From positions 9,982,001-10,046,000 of the forward strand of contig CM082594.2 in the NCBI GenBank assembly GCA_040954595.2: a stretch of 64,000 nucleotides of DNA, written 5' to 3'. Below, one piece after another: positions 37,101-51,700 of the stretch; position 1 is the first letter of the stretch; every line of letters begins with the position of its first letter. A program made the position numbers and the translations under genes. The notes under the pieces were generated by a model, which did not search any database, had not been told where the DNA came from, and saw only the letters and a program-made list of their open reading frames with translations. The DNA is from Balanoglossus misakiensis. Taxonomy: Eukaryota; Hemichordata.

Positions 37101-40100
37101 GATCCTCTTAGCTAATATCAACATATCAGGTTAAAACAGGATGTGTTCCTGTACAAAAAACTTCCAAACTTTTTGTGAATACTCCGAAACAAAATAGATT
37201 TTCAAATACCTTACCATGTCCCTGAGTAGTGGATTATGCTTGGCCGAAGTGGAGACAGGCCGAGAAATATTTTGCAAGATTTTATGGTATTTGTGTTGCA
37301 GATTGATACTGCTGTGAAAAGCTAAACATTCCACTCACTCTCGGTGGGCAAACTTCTTCACAAATATCCCCCAATTACAAGAAAACTCTGTCAGATCTAT
37401 AGCAGTTTTGAACTCAAAAGAATGTCGGCCGAGAGATTTCTAACTGTGAAAAGTCTGGTGATAGTTGGAACAGAATGAATGATGACAACTGGCGGCTGTT
37501 GATATCTACGCAATGAAATTTCCCTCCAAGGTCAGTTTGACACTTATGAGGCATTTCACAAGTGCCGCTCAATGACCAAGGACTAATTCCACGGAAGTCA
37601 AATGACATGCCAGTTTATACGTGCGTGTGTAACTTATGTGTCTATGTAGAAAACCCTCTCAGATCAGTGCTTCACTCGATCTGCATGCATGGGAGAACAC
37701 TTGGGATTTTATAAACCGACTTCCAGATTTGCAACGAGGAGTACAGGTCAGTCTTTGAAATGGCTGCAGCATTTTTCAGATGATCATGAAATACCCACAT
37801 GCAAAGAGCAAATTCCGCCCTGTCCACCCCTTTAACCTCTGCATTTATGGTCTAACCCCATACATTCCAATGGTAAGCTTGGACTATACTGCAATGGGGC
37901 TGACAGTATTAGAGTCGATATTTGATGGCAGATCCCCAGTGCTTCCAAGATGCATTTTATTAGCAATTTATCCTAGATTCTTGAATCCATGTACCCAACA
38001 GTCACACATCTTACCAGCAGGCTTTTAATTGCCTTTGCATGCTTTACCATTACAGATATGACCCAGGTATGACCACATGACCTATGACCTAAAACATGGG
38101 ATGCATAATCTAGCCAATCACCAAAATGTTCACAGATATAAACAGATTCGTTGTGGTGTGTTATATTATAATAGAGAAAAGTATTTAGGCTTTTTTCATG
38201 TGTATTTATCATCTAAATATTTCTAACAAATGCATGTAAATTCTGACCGTCATCATTTTGCTGATTGGCTGCATGAAGTGCATGATCCAATGGTAGACAG
38301 ATGAACTAAGAAGTTACAATACCCCAACATGGAGATGAAATCATGTGTTATATGAAATGAGCAATGACACACCTTAGTCCCAAGCTGGGCGTTACTCAGT
38401 TTCCGAGTTCCAGAGCAGGATGAACTAGAAAAACTGACCATGCTGGCTGTCTCTTGATGCTCGGAGGTCAATCGCACCGGCGTACTACTGCGATCCATGG
38501 GCCAGGCACCGTGATAGATGGACTGTGGAATATTAACATTAGGTGAAGGCATTGAGCCGTTGTCAGCAGACAAGTGTGCATAGGGGTTGCTGCTGCTGTT
38601 TGCATAGACCTCGGATGTTTGTGTTGCTATGGTGACCATACGGGTGCCGTTGACCGTGGTGACGACGGTGTTGTGATGGTGGTGGTTGCGGTCTTTGCCA
38701 TCGGTGTCGCTGAGAAAGCCACTGTCTCTGCCGCGGACAATGGGACCCTGGAAATGAAACAGCGTTTGATGTGAAGGTGGTGAGGAATGGAAGCGAACAC
38801 AGCAAACAAACAGACGTATCCATAACAACAGGAGACGAGATAGATCAAGGAGTATACACAAAATGAGACAGTATAGTAGTAAGATTACGATTATTGGACA
38901 GGAGGTGGAGAAGGAAAAAAGGCATTAATAGGGAATAGGCCAACAGACAAACAGGTAGACATAGACAAACACTGAGGACAGACATGCAAGCAAGTGATAA
39001 GATGACCTACAAAATTGTAAAACTGTGTTGAAGTATTAAAATTTGGCAAAATCCTTTATTCACATCATGTTAGCAGTTGCAACATAGTCGTCTTTTCTCT
39101 TCACAGCAAAATTTTCCTCACTGAAAATTGTAAACACTTCATACATGAAGTGGCATGAACAATCTTTCAAGGAGATACAAACTCACCTGTCTGGTGTTTA
39201 TTTCGGCAGTGTTGACTCCATGATCTACACGTTGTACTTCCGGACGACTTTCGCCATTATTTGCATTTCTTTCAAATAAATCGCAGCTGCCGGAGTCTCT
39301 TCTGTCATCTTGATCCTCTCCCCTCATCTGTCATGAAAACAATCAAGATTCTTCACTACAGACCTCGTCTGTCTCAGAGTGGGTACAGCGCCCCCACAGG
39401 CAAGAAGTGCAAGCATTTGGCACCAAAATAATAACATTGCAGAGTCTATTTGAACAGCAAGGATTTCTCGTCTCTTACCTCTCGGCCCACCTCATCATAA
39501 CGCTGTTGAAGCCTTAGCATCTCCTTCTCCAGCAGTCTCACCCGATGGATCCTCGTCTCATATCTGGCCTGCATGTCAGCAATCGCACCAAGTCTCTGCT
39601 GCATTGCTTCTCTCAGTTGCTTGGCTTCGTACTCCAGCTGCCTGCGGGTCATGTCGTTTTGCAGTGAATACTAAAACAAGAAAGAAAACATTTCTTTGTG
39701 ATTATCATCCTACACTCAGATACAACACTGAGAAGAATGCTGTTATTATAAACAGCTGGTTCTTGTTCCACTTTTTAACACGAGTGTTCAGAATGTAAAT
39801 GATTGTCAGATGAATACACACACCACGATGTCACATTCTACAAGACTTCAACATCTCCGAGCAACATGATCCAGCAATACAATAGAAACCTGTGTAGCTA
39901 AACATTCATACACACCACCTGCCCTTGAAAGTCAGAATCCCTCACGCAATATTAAGACGCAATCAATATCAATGCTGTGAATAGTGCAAGACATTTCCTG
40001 AATGTATCATCACAACCGCGGCATGGAAACAAAATCCAAAGAAAAACTAAAATCAATATCGCCAGTGATATTAGTCATTAATATCTTGTTTGCTGTTAAA

Positions 40101-43100
40101 AGCTTGGCAGTTTCTAATATAATCTTCTTGAAGTCGATTCAATGATTTAACTTACAGTTTCTGTTATTGGCAGACTATCGATTTTCTGTGTTAGAGATTG
40201 CATCTGTGTGTAATACCATTCCTTTTCCTTCTCTTCCGCTTCCACATCTCGGAGAATTAATAATCTGCAAAAAGGAGAAAAAAAATACAACGAAATACAT
40301 CAGGTGATGATCAATTTAACACTGATGAGGTTTAACATGAGTCAGTTTTATGGAGGAGGACTCTAGAATCAATATGGCCGACACACACTGTCACTCCTGA
40401 AAATGAGGTCAATTTTATACTGAATCAATGAATTACTTTCTCTTTGCTGAATTACTTACTCTATGTCAATACCAGTTTTAACTCATCACTCCTATTTACA
40501 TGTATATGTATAACATTTTCCATATTTTTTCTGTTCACTATTAAGTCACCATACCTTAGTCATATCACAGTACCTTACCTGTGACCGGTTTGTGAGTGAA
40601 TCGCGAATTATACACAGAGTGAAGCAATGCAAGACCCTCTAGAGCTGTTTATGTCTACCTCCTGATCCAATTAATGAAATTAACTAGTCTCTATCAAACC
40701 TCCCGACATTTCTATACACATGACGCCTGATGACGACGAATTTCTAAGCTACCATCTGCCCAATTTGGACGCCGTCTCACCGGTGGAAAGATTGCTGACA
40801 TGATGACAGAGCTGTTAAGCTCGTGTGAAAACCCACGGTGCCCCTCAGATGACAATGAAATATGTGTCATCCCCACAGGTATTCAAATGATGCACACTGC
40901 TGACATGCATAATTACACACCTGCTTGTCACGGAGAAGGCAAGTCAGACTGTCCCAAAACAAGACAGAATAATTACATTTTTTAATATTGATCCGTCTGC
41001 AATCCTAACATAATGCCATGAATATGGATATTGATCCGGGAGAATTCAATGGTGAGAAATTTACCATCACAATGACCTCTAATGTTTAATATCACGGAAA
41101 GACTTTCGGAGTTAATCTCTGGCAGGAATTTGCAATTTCTGTTTTGTAATTGGAGCATGACGTAAATGGGCTGATTCGTAAGGTTTCAAGGATTATCACG
41201 CAGCCACAGTGTGATGAGAGGAAGCCATTTTAAATCCTTCAACAGAGCTGTGGAAGGACTCTCTTCTTCACAGTCAGTTCAAGACACCGTGGAATATCAA
41301 AAATAGTAAATGATCACTGCATGATTTGATTGTTTTGGATTCTCTACTCAACTGACACTGCTCAAGCACCCTTTGGTACAATGACTAAACTGCCATAAAG
41401 TGTAATACACTTGTCTTTTAATATTTTGGGTCTTTCACAGGATCACTTGCAGCTTTTGGTTCTGGTTAGCTTAGTCATAATAAGGATTAAAAATTCATAA
41501 AGATTTCACAAAAAATTCTGACATCATCCATCAAAATTTATCACCTGTGAATTCTCAGTGGTTTTCAAGACCTAATCATCAGCCACAACAGACAATAGTC
41601 TCTGTCATTTTAATTTCCAATTATTCTTTAATAATCATGTCGATTATGATTTCCGATTGACTGCAGCCATTAAAGTTGACGTCATCCATTGTAGAAATAT
41701 GTCCATTAATTTTAATGATGGCGTTAACATGACACTTCACTTGAAAGACAGAAATGACCCCAAATATATCCCAAGTTAAATTCTACATGTTTAGTATGAG
41801 TTTACATTGATGGTTACTAAAAAATGTTTCATGCCCACTTCAGATTCAAATGTCAGTTTTCGAAGGAAACGTCAGAATGATTGCATCAAATGGAGGGATG
41901 GTAATTATTATAACTGACAGGTGTTAATAGTGTCAATGGCTCTGACTGTGGGTTTTCCTTCGCACAACCCCATTCACCATTACCTGCTCTCTTTCAAATG
42001 AATTTAAAAAGCAAAATAAGTGCTTTCACACAGAACAATGGCAACATCTGCAAGCTCTGATAGACATAGCTATTAGCATATGAAGCTCACGAACACACGA
42101 CAAGTTAACTGCATTTGTTGTGGCTTTCAATGCAAGTTAAAGTATGGGGAGTGCTCAGGCAATTACCAACACATTTGAACTTGGACTGGAAAACCCACTG
42201 CTGCGTTGAGTGACAGAATGACATCTGCATTTCACAGTCAAAGAAAGCATCATTACTTGGATTCTGAACGAACCTAGTAAAAGCTATGACAAGAGTTCAC
42301 ATCTGCACTTGATGTATGTACAATGTGCATGTACATTTGTAGCAAACCACTGGCATATATGACAAATTATGATTGCCGCACTATGGATAATCAGGGACAA
42401 TTATTCAGTTTTGACAGTTCAAGATAGCAGTGACAGGCATCACTCATGTCACAGCAACAAGAAATAAATCGAACTGACTTGAACTATCTCTCTTCTTTAG
42501 AATTTTATTTATAATTGTCATCACATTGACTCACACATAAATAATTAGACCAAACAGTTTGGCATAATTTTCACTGACTAATGCAAACATGAACTGACAG
42601 ACAGACACACACGCAGAAAGCTGCACACAATTCTAGGTTCTTATTATACAATTATGGTTGACTATTTTGACAGGCAGGCATTGTTGGTTATGGGAATAAT
42701 TCTGATGAAATTTGATTAACCAGTCCAAAACCTGACCTCTGAGGTACAGTTCCCTTGGCTCACAAAGTACAACAGCATGCTGAGACGCCCAGCAGTTTAT
42801 TTTCAAGTGTCAAAAGAAATAGTTTCAAATGCCTTGTAGAACGTACTGCCAAGTGATTGTCAACGAAAACAACATTTTCATGAAAGAGAGAACAGCTTGA
42901 TTTAATCTATTCAAAACAGATCTATCCAATTTCAGAGTGCGTCATGGGTGTGTTCAATAATATCTGCACTGCATTCTCCATACTTTCACTGACTAAGTCC
43001 CAACCTACAATTTCAAACCAGAAAATGTTGTAGTATAGCTTTCAATACCAGACCAGAGTTAATTGTTTAGGACAACAAAACCAAAATTAGCAAACTCACC

Positions 43101-45740
43101 TGGAAAATATTAAAATAGATTCTCACATTGACACGATTAATGGTTATTTTCCTTCTAACAAACAGCTAATCCCTCTCCTGCATAGCGTGAAATGACCCAA
43201 TATGGCTGCCTGTTCTTGTATCACCATAGTAACAGCATGATTCCATCACCATTCTCACCCTATCGTGTTACACTGATATCTATATTGATATTTTCTATTA
43301 TATCTCAACTCAAGTACTTTTGTGTCAATGGGAATTTTACCTTCCATAAACAATGGGTCTTTATAGCTGCTCACAAAAGCCATATGTATTTCTTTCAGAT
43401 GGTACGCTGTGGGCGATTGGTTGCTTGACAGCTTTTTACTAGAAATGTACATATCTGATCCAATGATTTAACACTTTATATTCCTTAGATTCAAAATATC
43501 ATGTGTGTTGTGTTGATAATATTAAAATTTTTAACTTAACCCTCCTTTGCATAGATTACACGATCACTCACCTCTCGTTATCCAATTCTTGGAGTCTGGC
43601 TAAGATTTCAAGCGACAGCTTACTCCGCGGCGTACTTCTGCCGGAAGATCCGCTGTGATAGCTGCCGGTGCTCGTACTTGCGGAAGACCGACTGGAAAAG
43701 GGACTGTGTGGTGCTTTGGGACGTAACGGGACACCGTTGGCAGACATCTCAGCAGGCGACTCGTCTGTGAAGAAGCAGATATGAAACAAGAATGACATCA
43801 TCAGTGATGAGGGACATCATGTCTCTGTGCTTATCTTTCTTAATTTGCCGAGACAATGAAAAATAAGGTCACACCTGTCAGCCAGTCTTATCAATGAAAT
43901 GTCATTATCACCACTGTGACAAGAAATTATTTACTTTCATCAATATCACCGGTATAACTCATGAAAAAACACTTCACAAACAAAAGCACATGTATTTTTG
44001 ATTGAATATCGCAATTCTGTTTGTCTACAATTTACTGTTGTCATGTTTGGCAGCAAAAGAGATACCGTGAGCAGGTCTAAATTATTCAATAACTAGAACA
44101 TGCGCCGTATCATTCATACTTCAGTGGGAATTACTTTTTGCTTGATCTGTTTTGATGGATGGCAAACGCTATGCAATTTTAACACTTAAGGCCACACCCG
44201 ATGGCAATCAAATTCCGAATTAACCCAAATGTCTTCTTGACAACTTTGACATTCAGAAGACTGAGAAAAATTTCTCATAGGCATCACAAACTTCCTCAGC
44301 AAGAAGACTGTTTCGCACCTTCATAACCACACTGGCGTTTTATTTATGGCCGTCCACGGCAGGCAACATATGCTCCCATTTCAACAAATAACAAGCAATC
44401 TAAATGCACATAATCCCCTATCTAAATTTCATAGCTTAATAACTGGAGAGAGTCTGGCTGGTGAGGGATTGAAACATCAAGAGGTCAACAGCAAAGCTGT
44501 AGTGAACTTGTGTAGAAATATGATGGAGATGACAGCTGAGGATTGACATGCCTACTGCAATATTCAAAGCAAAGCTTAATAGAAAAGTACAATGACAGCT
44601 AGTTTATTATTTTCAACACTCCCATATCAATTATAAACCCAGTAGTCTATCATACATGTAGATAACAATGGGCTCATACATCTTGTTGGGGAATGCTGGG
44701 TGTTCATCTCTGCTGTGGGGTGGCAGAAGTCATGCAGAAGAGCAAGCTTCACCCCCAATCTGTCAAACACTGAGCCATTCTGGATGCAACAAATCGTAGA
44801 CAATCAAACATCTATAGTCCCATTTCACTCAAATATCACATGATCACACCTATCTATTAGCAGCTAAAGAATTGATTAAAACGGCAAGAAACAAATTCTT
44901 GCTATCATGAATTGACTGCATTGTACATATATGTATATAATCATATTTAACAGTGGAAAATGCATGACTTTTATGTTTCACAGCATTCATGCAGAATTAA
45001 TAAGTATTCCCCAGCACGCAGGAATTTGATTTTATCTTTTATTTGACGTAAAAAGCCATAAAAGAGAGAAGTAAAATTTCTGCAATCAGCACTGGGGAGA
45101 TGAAAGGGCCAGACAAAAGATGTGAATTTACTCAGCAAATCAATGCGGACAACCGTTCTATTTGTCGCTACAAGCCATTTCCATTAAAAAAAAACTGTGC
45201 CATTAACAAGGAAGTGTTGCAATGCTTTTTGGTAAATTGGGCCGTCTGTGATTACATGCAGTTCAAAGTGTGTTCCATATAATAAATCCACTTGGATCTG
45301 TCATGCTGTTGATCAGGGTTGAATTTACACTCTGCCATTGAAAGGTGGTGGTTATTATATACATGTAAACTGGGGCAACCACATGTCCAAAACCTTCCAA
45401 TACGGGCCACTGTCCCTTTAAGTTTAACAGCAACAGGACAGTATGAAATAGCGCCCTCTGGAGCAGCAGCTGAGCCTCAGAAGAAGAACCAACACTTACT
45501 GTTTGAATTTTGATCTACACTATCAGGCACATTGGCAGCACTCAGTGAAGCATCTTGGCTTGGCTCTTCGTCATGCATACTTGTCTGTATATGAGTTAAC
45601 ACATCTTTCATATTAGACGCTTCACATTCTAGTTTGGTCAGATGGCTGGAGTTGTCTTGCAGCTCCTGACGAAGATGCGAGTTTTCAGCTTTCAGCGATT
45701 CAACTTGTTGTAGTAATTGGTCGTAAGACGACACAGCCAT
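27334..45740 (-). CDS. APC: Adenomatous polyposis coli (APC) Wnt-pathway scaffold (11 coding exons, 3,285 aa)
   Basis: Exons in transcript order: 45740-45500, 43764-43572, 40264-40156, 39670-39479, 39327-39187, 38747-38373, 36616-36499, 36285-36037, 35898-35797, 35647-34287, 34110-27334. All have GT/AG borders and the phases join into one frame. The N-terminus (ASYDQLL-type coil, here MAVSSYDQLLQQVESLKAEN) is the dimerisation domain. A second coil carries SLQNDMTRRQLEYEA. The Armadillo domain runs from VEMVYSLLSMLGTHDKDDMS (418) to about 840. The terminal exon holds the Axin- and beta-catenin-binding repeats, basic domain and C-terminal TSV. APC assembles the beta-catenin destruction complex and binds microtubules and EB1. 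Human APC is 2,843 aa; the extra length lies mostly in the last exon. The start is chosen at the conserved vertebrate position, but a longer N-terminus is possible. Confidence 0.98.
34287..35647 (-). CDS. APC: APC penultimate exon: most of the Armadillo domain plus linker
   Basis: One 1,361-nt exon covers Armadillo repeats from GGLQAIAELLQLDYE (574) through KHKMIAMGSSAALRNLM (about 835), then IPSLHVRKQRALEA and a linker with a Gln run near 972-983. Its last codons LTK join VMQEVAMHAG of the terminal exon, matching the human AKVMEEV junction. In human APC the same stretch is divided among several exons, so introns were either lost here or gained in vertebrates. Confidence 0.95.
36617..38372 (-). 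other. APC intron between the exons at 38,373 and 36,616
   Basis: About 1.76 kb of AT-rich intron. I see no exon-like open stretch with splice sites, and no repeat. Confidence 0.6.
40265..43571 (-). other. APC intron (3.3 kb)
   Basis: AT-rich sequence with no convincing exon. The flanking phases (two bases, then one) already join correctly, so no missing exon is required. Confidence 0.6.
43765..45499 (-). other. APC intron following the first coding exon
   Basis: About 1.7 kb with no recognisable coding or structural element; phases on both sides join without an extra exon. Confidence 0.6.
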
Positions 45741-45750
45741 CTTCTTAAAC
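45500..45750 (-). CDS. APC: APC first coding exon (dimerisation coiled coil)
   Basis: An acceptor at 45,751 (ctttgcag) opens the exon, and the ATG at 45,740 starts MAVSSYDQLLQQVESL, followed by ENSHLRQELQDNSSHLTKLE, closely matching the vertebrate APC start. Ten bases precede the ATG within the exon (G TTT AAG AAG), all open, so translation could in principle begin in an upstream exon. The donor is at 45,499. Confidence 0.93.
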
Positions 45751-48700
45751 CTGCAAAGATATCCATCAAAAATTGGTGTAAGAGTTGTAAATAAAGACAT
45801 CTAACCAATTTCACACATTGAGCAAATGTTTTTGATTTGCAGAGTTCGACAACAACAGTTGTGAGCTCTACAACATCACTTCCGCATAATGTAAAATTAA
45901 TACCCTTATCAAACTGTACTTGGTCGTGGTGGAGTGACCTCATCAAAATTTTACGCCACATTAAGTAATGAAAAATAATGCTTTTAGAGTTTGTTCTAGA
46001 CGAGTCCTTAAAAACCCAGATATAGCAGTATCATGGAGCTTATGTAAACCTCACAATGGCCGGTTGCTTGGTTTGTGGCTTTTGAACAGCACGCGGGACA
46101 ATAAAATCTTGACATAAAAAAAGTAGAGGGGGCAATCTTAATCTTTATCCCTGAACCCCGGTGCAACCAAGGCAAACCACTTCGTCTTTTTACAAAGTTT
46201 ATACACGATATAAATCCCTTGCAAGACCCTTCAGAGTGACCTTGAGGAAATGGGTTTACACTGACGTCAATGCAACTACATAGCTGCCGCTCATAGTTCA
46301 GTGCAGTAGCTTATCTGTTGCTGGCGGCAGCTTTATGAATATCACACTAGCCATCTTATGATTTCCACCTTGGCGGCTTTTCATCAAAGTAGAATGGCTG
46401 GTGATATGATCTGGTGTTGATAGCATCATTACAGATTTACTTTACGACTGGCTTCACTTATTATTTTCATATCCATAATATTGTGTGACCTTTGTGAACG
46501 AATTACATGCATTTACGCCACGCCACACACAAATAAGAGAATCACAATTTATTGGGTACCCCACATTCAATCAGAACACAACTTTGCCACCGTCATACAT
46601 AATTCAGCAGAAATGAAACATTTTCACCACCATGGTTTGGTTCATCTCTATCTATATAGAAACGTTAGATTTCAACAGAGAAACAATTCTATGAAAGAAA
46701 CCAGGGTCTCCAATGAAGATAATACTACAGCCTGATTTTAATATCATACCTGAGTCTGTCCAGATGACAGTGATACAGTCATATCTCAGGAATGTCAAAA
46801 TGAGTGTAATACCTCTCATTTCTTTATCTCTAAAAAGTCTGCTTCAATAAATATGCTTATTTCTTGCGGGACTGTCATGTTGCTAGGATACAGACAATTA
46901 TGATCAAAGATGATTTATATGTCTGTGTGAAGATATGACATCCATATTAAGGCAGACCTGTACACCACAAATGATACAAGACTGAAACACTCTAGTTAAC
47001 CAAGTTGGAAAGACATTTTCTACACTTAACTGTGAAAAGCACTAGATGGATAATTGCTTCCCGATTGAGCAATGCATTGATTCGCCTTTCAAAACTTAAA
47101 AGGGTTTTTAATCAATGAATCAGGATTCTTGTAGTGCGACTAGAACACTTTGAGAGCTGCTCCACTTCCTGTGAAATATCCCGAGATTTTGCGTCAGGGA
47201 AATGCTGACACGATAATAACAGTCTACACTCCCTCAATGTACAGGATATGTGTATGACCTTTCTGACTGCAGGGTCACAACCTTCCTTTCTGCCATCCGT
47301 CAGAAATGTAGTTAATTGGATTTGCGATGGCCTTCCCTTTGCCAAACCAAAGACGTTCTATGTTGACTCGGGCGCTACATATACATGTATACATTCACTC
47401 AAATGTGCATCCCAAATGTAAATTTTGAAATTCTACACAACCTTCATGGTCACCCATCTGTGCCTAGACATTACTGCCAAACAGACTCAGAAAATCCTGA
47501 CTTGAAGTACAGTCAACCCGCGTCTTGTAATACATGTAGTGGGCCAACTGTTTGTCTATTACATTCTCGTTGAACACCAGTATAGGTAACAACATCATGG
47601 CCGCCCACGAAACCAACACCAACGAATGTCAAACACACACCTGAATAGCCATTTACCTGAGAGACTCTATGCAATACCTGGTGGGTTCCAGTGCGTCGCA
47701 TCTCACAGCTGACTCGTTTGATGACACCGAGACAAGAAAATTAGTTTCTGTTGTGTGTGGATGAAAAATGGGCCGTGGGTGAGGCAAACATTGACCTGAT
47801 GTTGTGAGGACAGACTGAGTCACTGGATAGCTGCCCCCGACTTCCTGACAGTGTTTGGATTTGTACAGACCACAGACATCAGAAACAATCAATATCAAGT
47901 GCATGCAATGTACATGCATTAGGAGAAAAACACACACACCAAAGCTTGTGTCAAGGTCAAGGTGCTCATAGGTTACACTCTCTAAACAGTTTTAGAAGTA
48001 CTTGATTTCCACCACTACAAATGTATAATGTAAATTTCACAGTGCAATGACTGTCACTATAGCAACTAATGCATTTGAACTTGAACTGACAATCTGAATG
48101 CGTTGAAATGTTACTTTAACCCCTCGGAGGTTGAATCCAATACTTCCCCAAAATTTGGTGTACATGATGTTATACTTTATGCAGAACAGACAATGTATAA
48201 ACAGTGCATGACACAGCAAATGATAGGCAGATATTGAGTCTTGAATACAGCCAGTGTATTGGTTCTTAAGCGATTCAATAAATTCTGATGGTGTAATACA
48301 GAAGATAATAAAGTAAGAAAGTGACAGCGCATGGAGATGTGTACGAATGAACGTGATCTCTCATACTAGTTGAAAGCCAGGCTGCTATGTGATGCCATGC
48401 AAATGAGTCGACTCGATTGAGCTGTCTCAAGTTGCGTGGAGATAATTTCTCCAGCGAGTGTCACATCACAGTATATGCAGCTTGAAGCTGTACACGATAC
48501 AAGCGCTGCGCCAATTACACAGATACATGGCAACTTCTTAATCAAACTCAGTCAAGTGTCGGCGATTCAAATTACTGCAATCCTCTGAGGTTTTTCCGCG
48601 ATCGCTCCCAGGGAAATTGCCACTCAAAGCGGCGATCGCAGGCACTCGTACCCAATTATGTCATCAAAATGAGAAACTAACAACCCAAAATGAAATGTAT

Positions 48701-51700
48701 GTTCATAATTTCTGGTCTGCCACTGTGCAATTATTTCTGAATTTCTTTTCAAAACCACTCAGCAAGGAACACCTGATCCACATTGAGAACATAATAGACA
48801 ACCCACAATGACATTACCTGGGGTCTTATTTACATAATTTCTACCCTGGATCTGACCCAATACCACAAAATACAATATTTGCATATCTTCCCCAGGGTCA
48901 GGATATTGAATGAACGTAACACATAACAGTATGGAACCGGTTACAATATAAGATATAACCAAATTATAATAACACATTGCAAATATCACAATAAGTCTAA
49001 AACTATTTAGAATTTTGTAGGTTTGCAAATTGCTCATTTGATATGGGAAACAGAATTATCTCACAGTGTGCTATGAACTGCCCAGCCCTCATTTTGAGTA
49101 CAAAAATCTACATTTCACAGAACAAGAACCTATAAACTTCTGATTATTCAGACTCTGCAACATTAGTCATATCACTTACAACATCACACTGGATACTGAT
49201 ACTATGAAGACTTCCACTGAATGACAACTAAATGGACTGTAACTTCATCCATTACACGTCCATCAACACGTAATCAACTTAGTACAAATTGTATCAGAAT
49301 TTTCACTTTCCAAACCTACAAATACCGATGCTTACAAAATTGATAGATACAATTACTGTAGTTGGGTGAGTCATCGAACACAAGGCTACAGTCATTTGGA
49401 AGAGGGCAGAGAGGACATCAGGTGACCCAAGGTTCCTGATGAGTTTTACAGTACAGTACAGTACAGTACAGTACAGTACAGTACAGTACAGTACAGTACA
49501 GTACAGTACAGTACAGTACAGTACAGTACAGTACAGTACAGTACAGTACAGTACAGTACAGTACAGAACAGTAGCCAGTGGTTTGTGGTAAATGTACTCA
49601 TTCACCAACATAAGTAGACTCCTTAACAAAACTGTGATGGTAGTTTATTTTGTGTGACCTGTCTCAGTCTCTGAATAAATTTTCCATTTCTCTCGCTAAA
49701 AGCCGTGCCAAACTGCCTAAGTCTAAGACTAATGTTGAAGCCTGGGGGTCACTACTTTTTACGCTAGATTTCATCAATTTCCCAACCCTCGTACACAACA
49801 CAGTCCAAGGTTCTGGTAGGCTTCCAATCAGTCAGCAATGCCGCTATCATTATTTCACCGCAGTTATGGCCAAAGCCCCAAGATGCCACTTCACAGTTAG
49901 CAGAAGAACAAGCCATGACACATCGCATTACCATTGCCGGCATAATTCTACGGAAATCAAACCCATGCGGTTATACTTTACAATGCGGCGGCATCCTTTC
50001 TATGATATGATATACACACCAGGTCAGTTAACTCAACCAAGAAAATATGCCTTCTTTCTTCCGCCGACGTCCTCCTTAGAATAACAATATCTTCTTCAGT
50101 AAATACGAGGGACATCTCACATGTGGATTCAACCAGGCAATATGTAATGAATGCACTTTCTATGCAAACACTGAGCAGCAGCTTGCAAACAGACCGGGAA
50201 ATTGATAAGTTATCGGAGGTGGGCAATATTTCATCAGTTAGAGCAAATACGGTCTGACGTCACAGTTTTTCTCATGAATGGTGGTGTCCATGAAATACAA
50301 CTTTACAGTACCAAAAATGGAATTTCTGTTATGTTTTAATGAAGTAAAATCTCAGAATTTGAAAGGTAAAGACTTCAGGGGGTTAACTGACTGTTAACTC
50401 GCTCTCCAATCTGGCCAATCAGATTTCCCCTAGCGCCCACATGACCCACTCAGGACAGATTCAACTCTGTATCACCTATACACTTCAACAGAATGGATGA
50501 AGACAGATAGTATGTCTGTGTTGGTAATTTACTCCGTTCAGACTTCGCTGGATATGCATAATTTAATTGATGGGAGATTTCTCTCTTACCTCTGGGCTAT
50601 GCTGTGTTAGAGCATGATATTGATTAAACTCTGTGAGCCGTTGGGGTATGCAATACCGTCGCTGGAAAATTGGTTCTGCTTGCAAGACACCTGTGTACAC
50701 TTTCATGCAAAATTACTTGAAGTGCTTTAGTTTATACGATGATGCAAGGCACATTTAACTTCAAGAAAAAACACATCATTTACCTTTCTGTACGCCCATA
50801 TTTACTAAACATGTGTTTAAAACGGAAAGCATATTTTATACAATACTATTTATAGCCACCATATTTGTAACCTGCATTTTTGACTGTGAGAACACCAACT
50901 GCAGCTATCAAACAAGTCACAACATGAAGGGTTTCATCAGCTGTAGATCAGGGACACGCAGTCAGACACAGACGGACAAAAAATCACATTCCAGATCACC
51001 AACTTTCAATTTGACACTTCAATTATCTTTTCAAATATTAATCTCATGAATATATGCAAACAGTGATAATGCATATTTAAAAACAATGCTATTATTAATT
51101 TAAACTTGTATGAATTTCTGATTGATGAAAATTTCTGTGGGGACATATCAGTTTCAATTTTTTATCTTATAAAACAATTGTCAACTACCATGAGCAAAAG
51201 ATAAATCAATATATAACGCAAAGGGATATTTCAATGCAATCAATCTTCACCATCTGTGTGCCACACACAAAGCTGAAGTAAGTCCATTTCAAATCACAAA
51301 CGAAATAACTATGTCTCTAAGACCCCAACCAACTTATCACTAGACATTACTGATCGCTAGTGTGGTTGCCATGGAAATGTTACATTATGCAAATACCTCC
51401 TAGGTTTGCTTAAAAGGTGAATAATTGACTTCCACATGAAGTGAACTTTTTCCGTGTCACAATCTACTGGTTCCGAATTGAGTCATTTTGACATGTAGTA
51501 CATGAAGAGTAAAATATAAGGGACAGTTTTTTGTTAACAGTAACCAGTGCAAATACACTCCACTTGGAAATTCACAATCTGACACTAATTGTACTCCTCT
51601 TCCCCCCACGCTACTCAACTGCACACACCATTCAGGAAATAAAGGTCAAGATTTCCAGCCTAGATAAACACCATCAATGTCATAATGAAGTTCACCAAGT

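Noticed and set aside
49303-49629. Minus-strand frame with CTVLY repeats
   Set aside because: It is the translation of the TACAG microsatellite.
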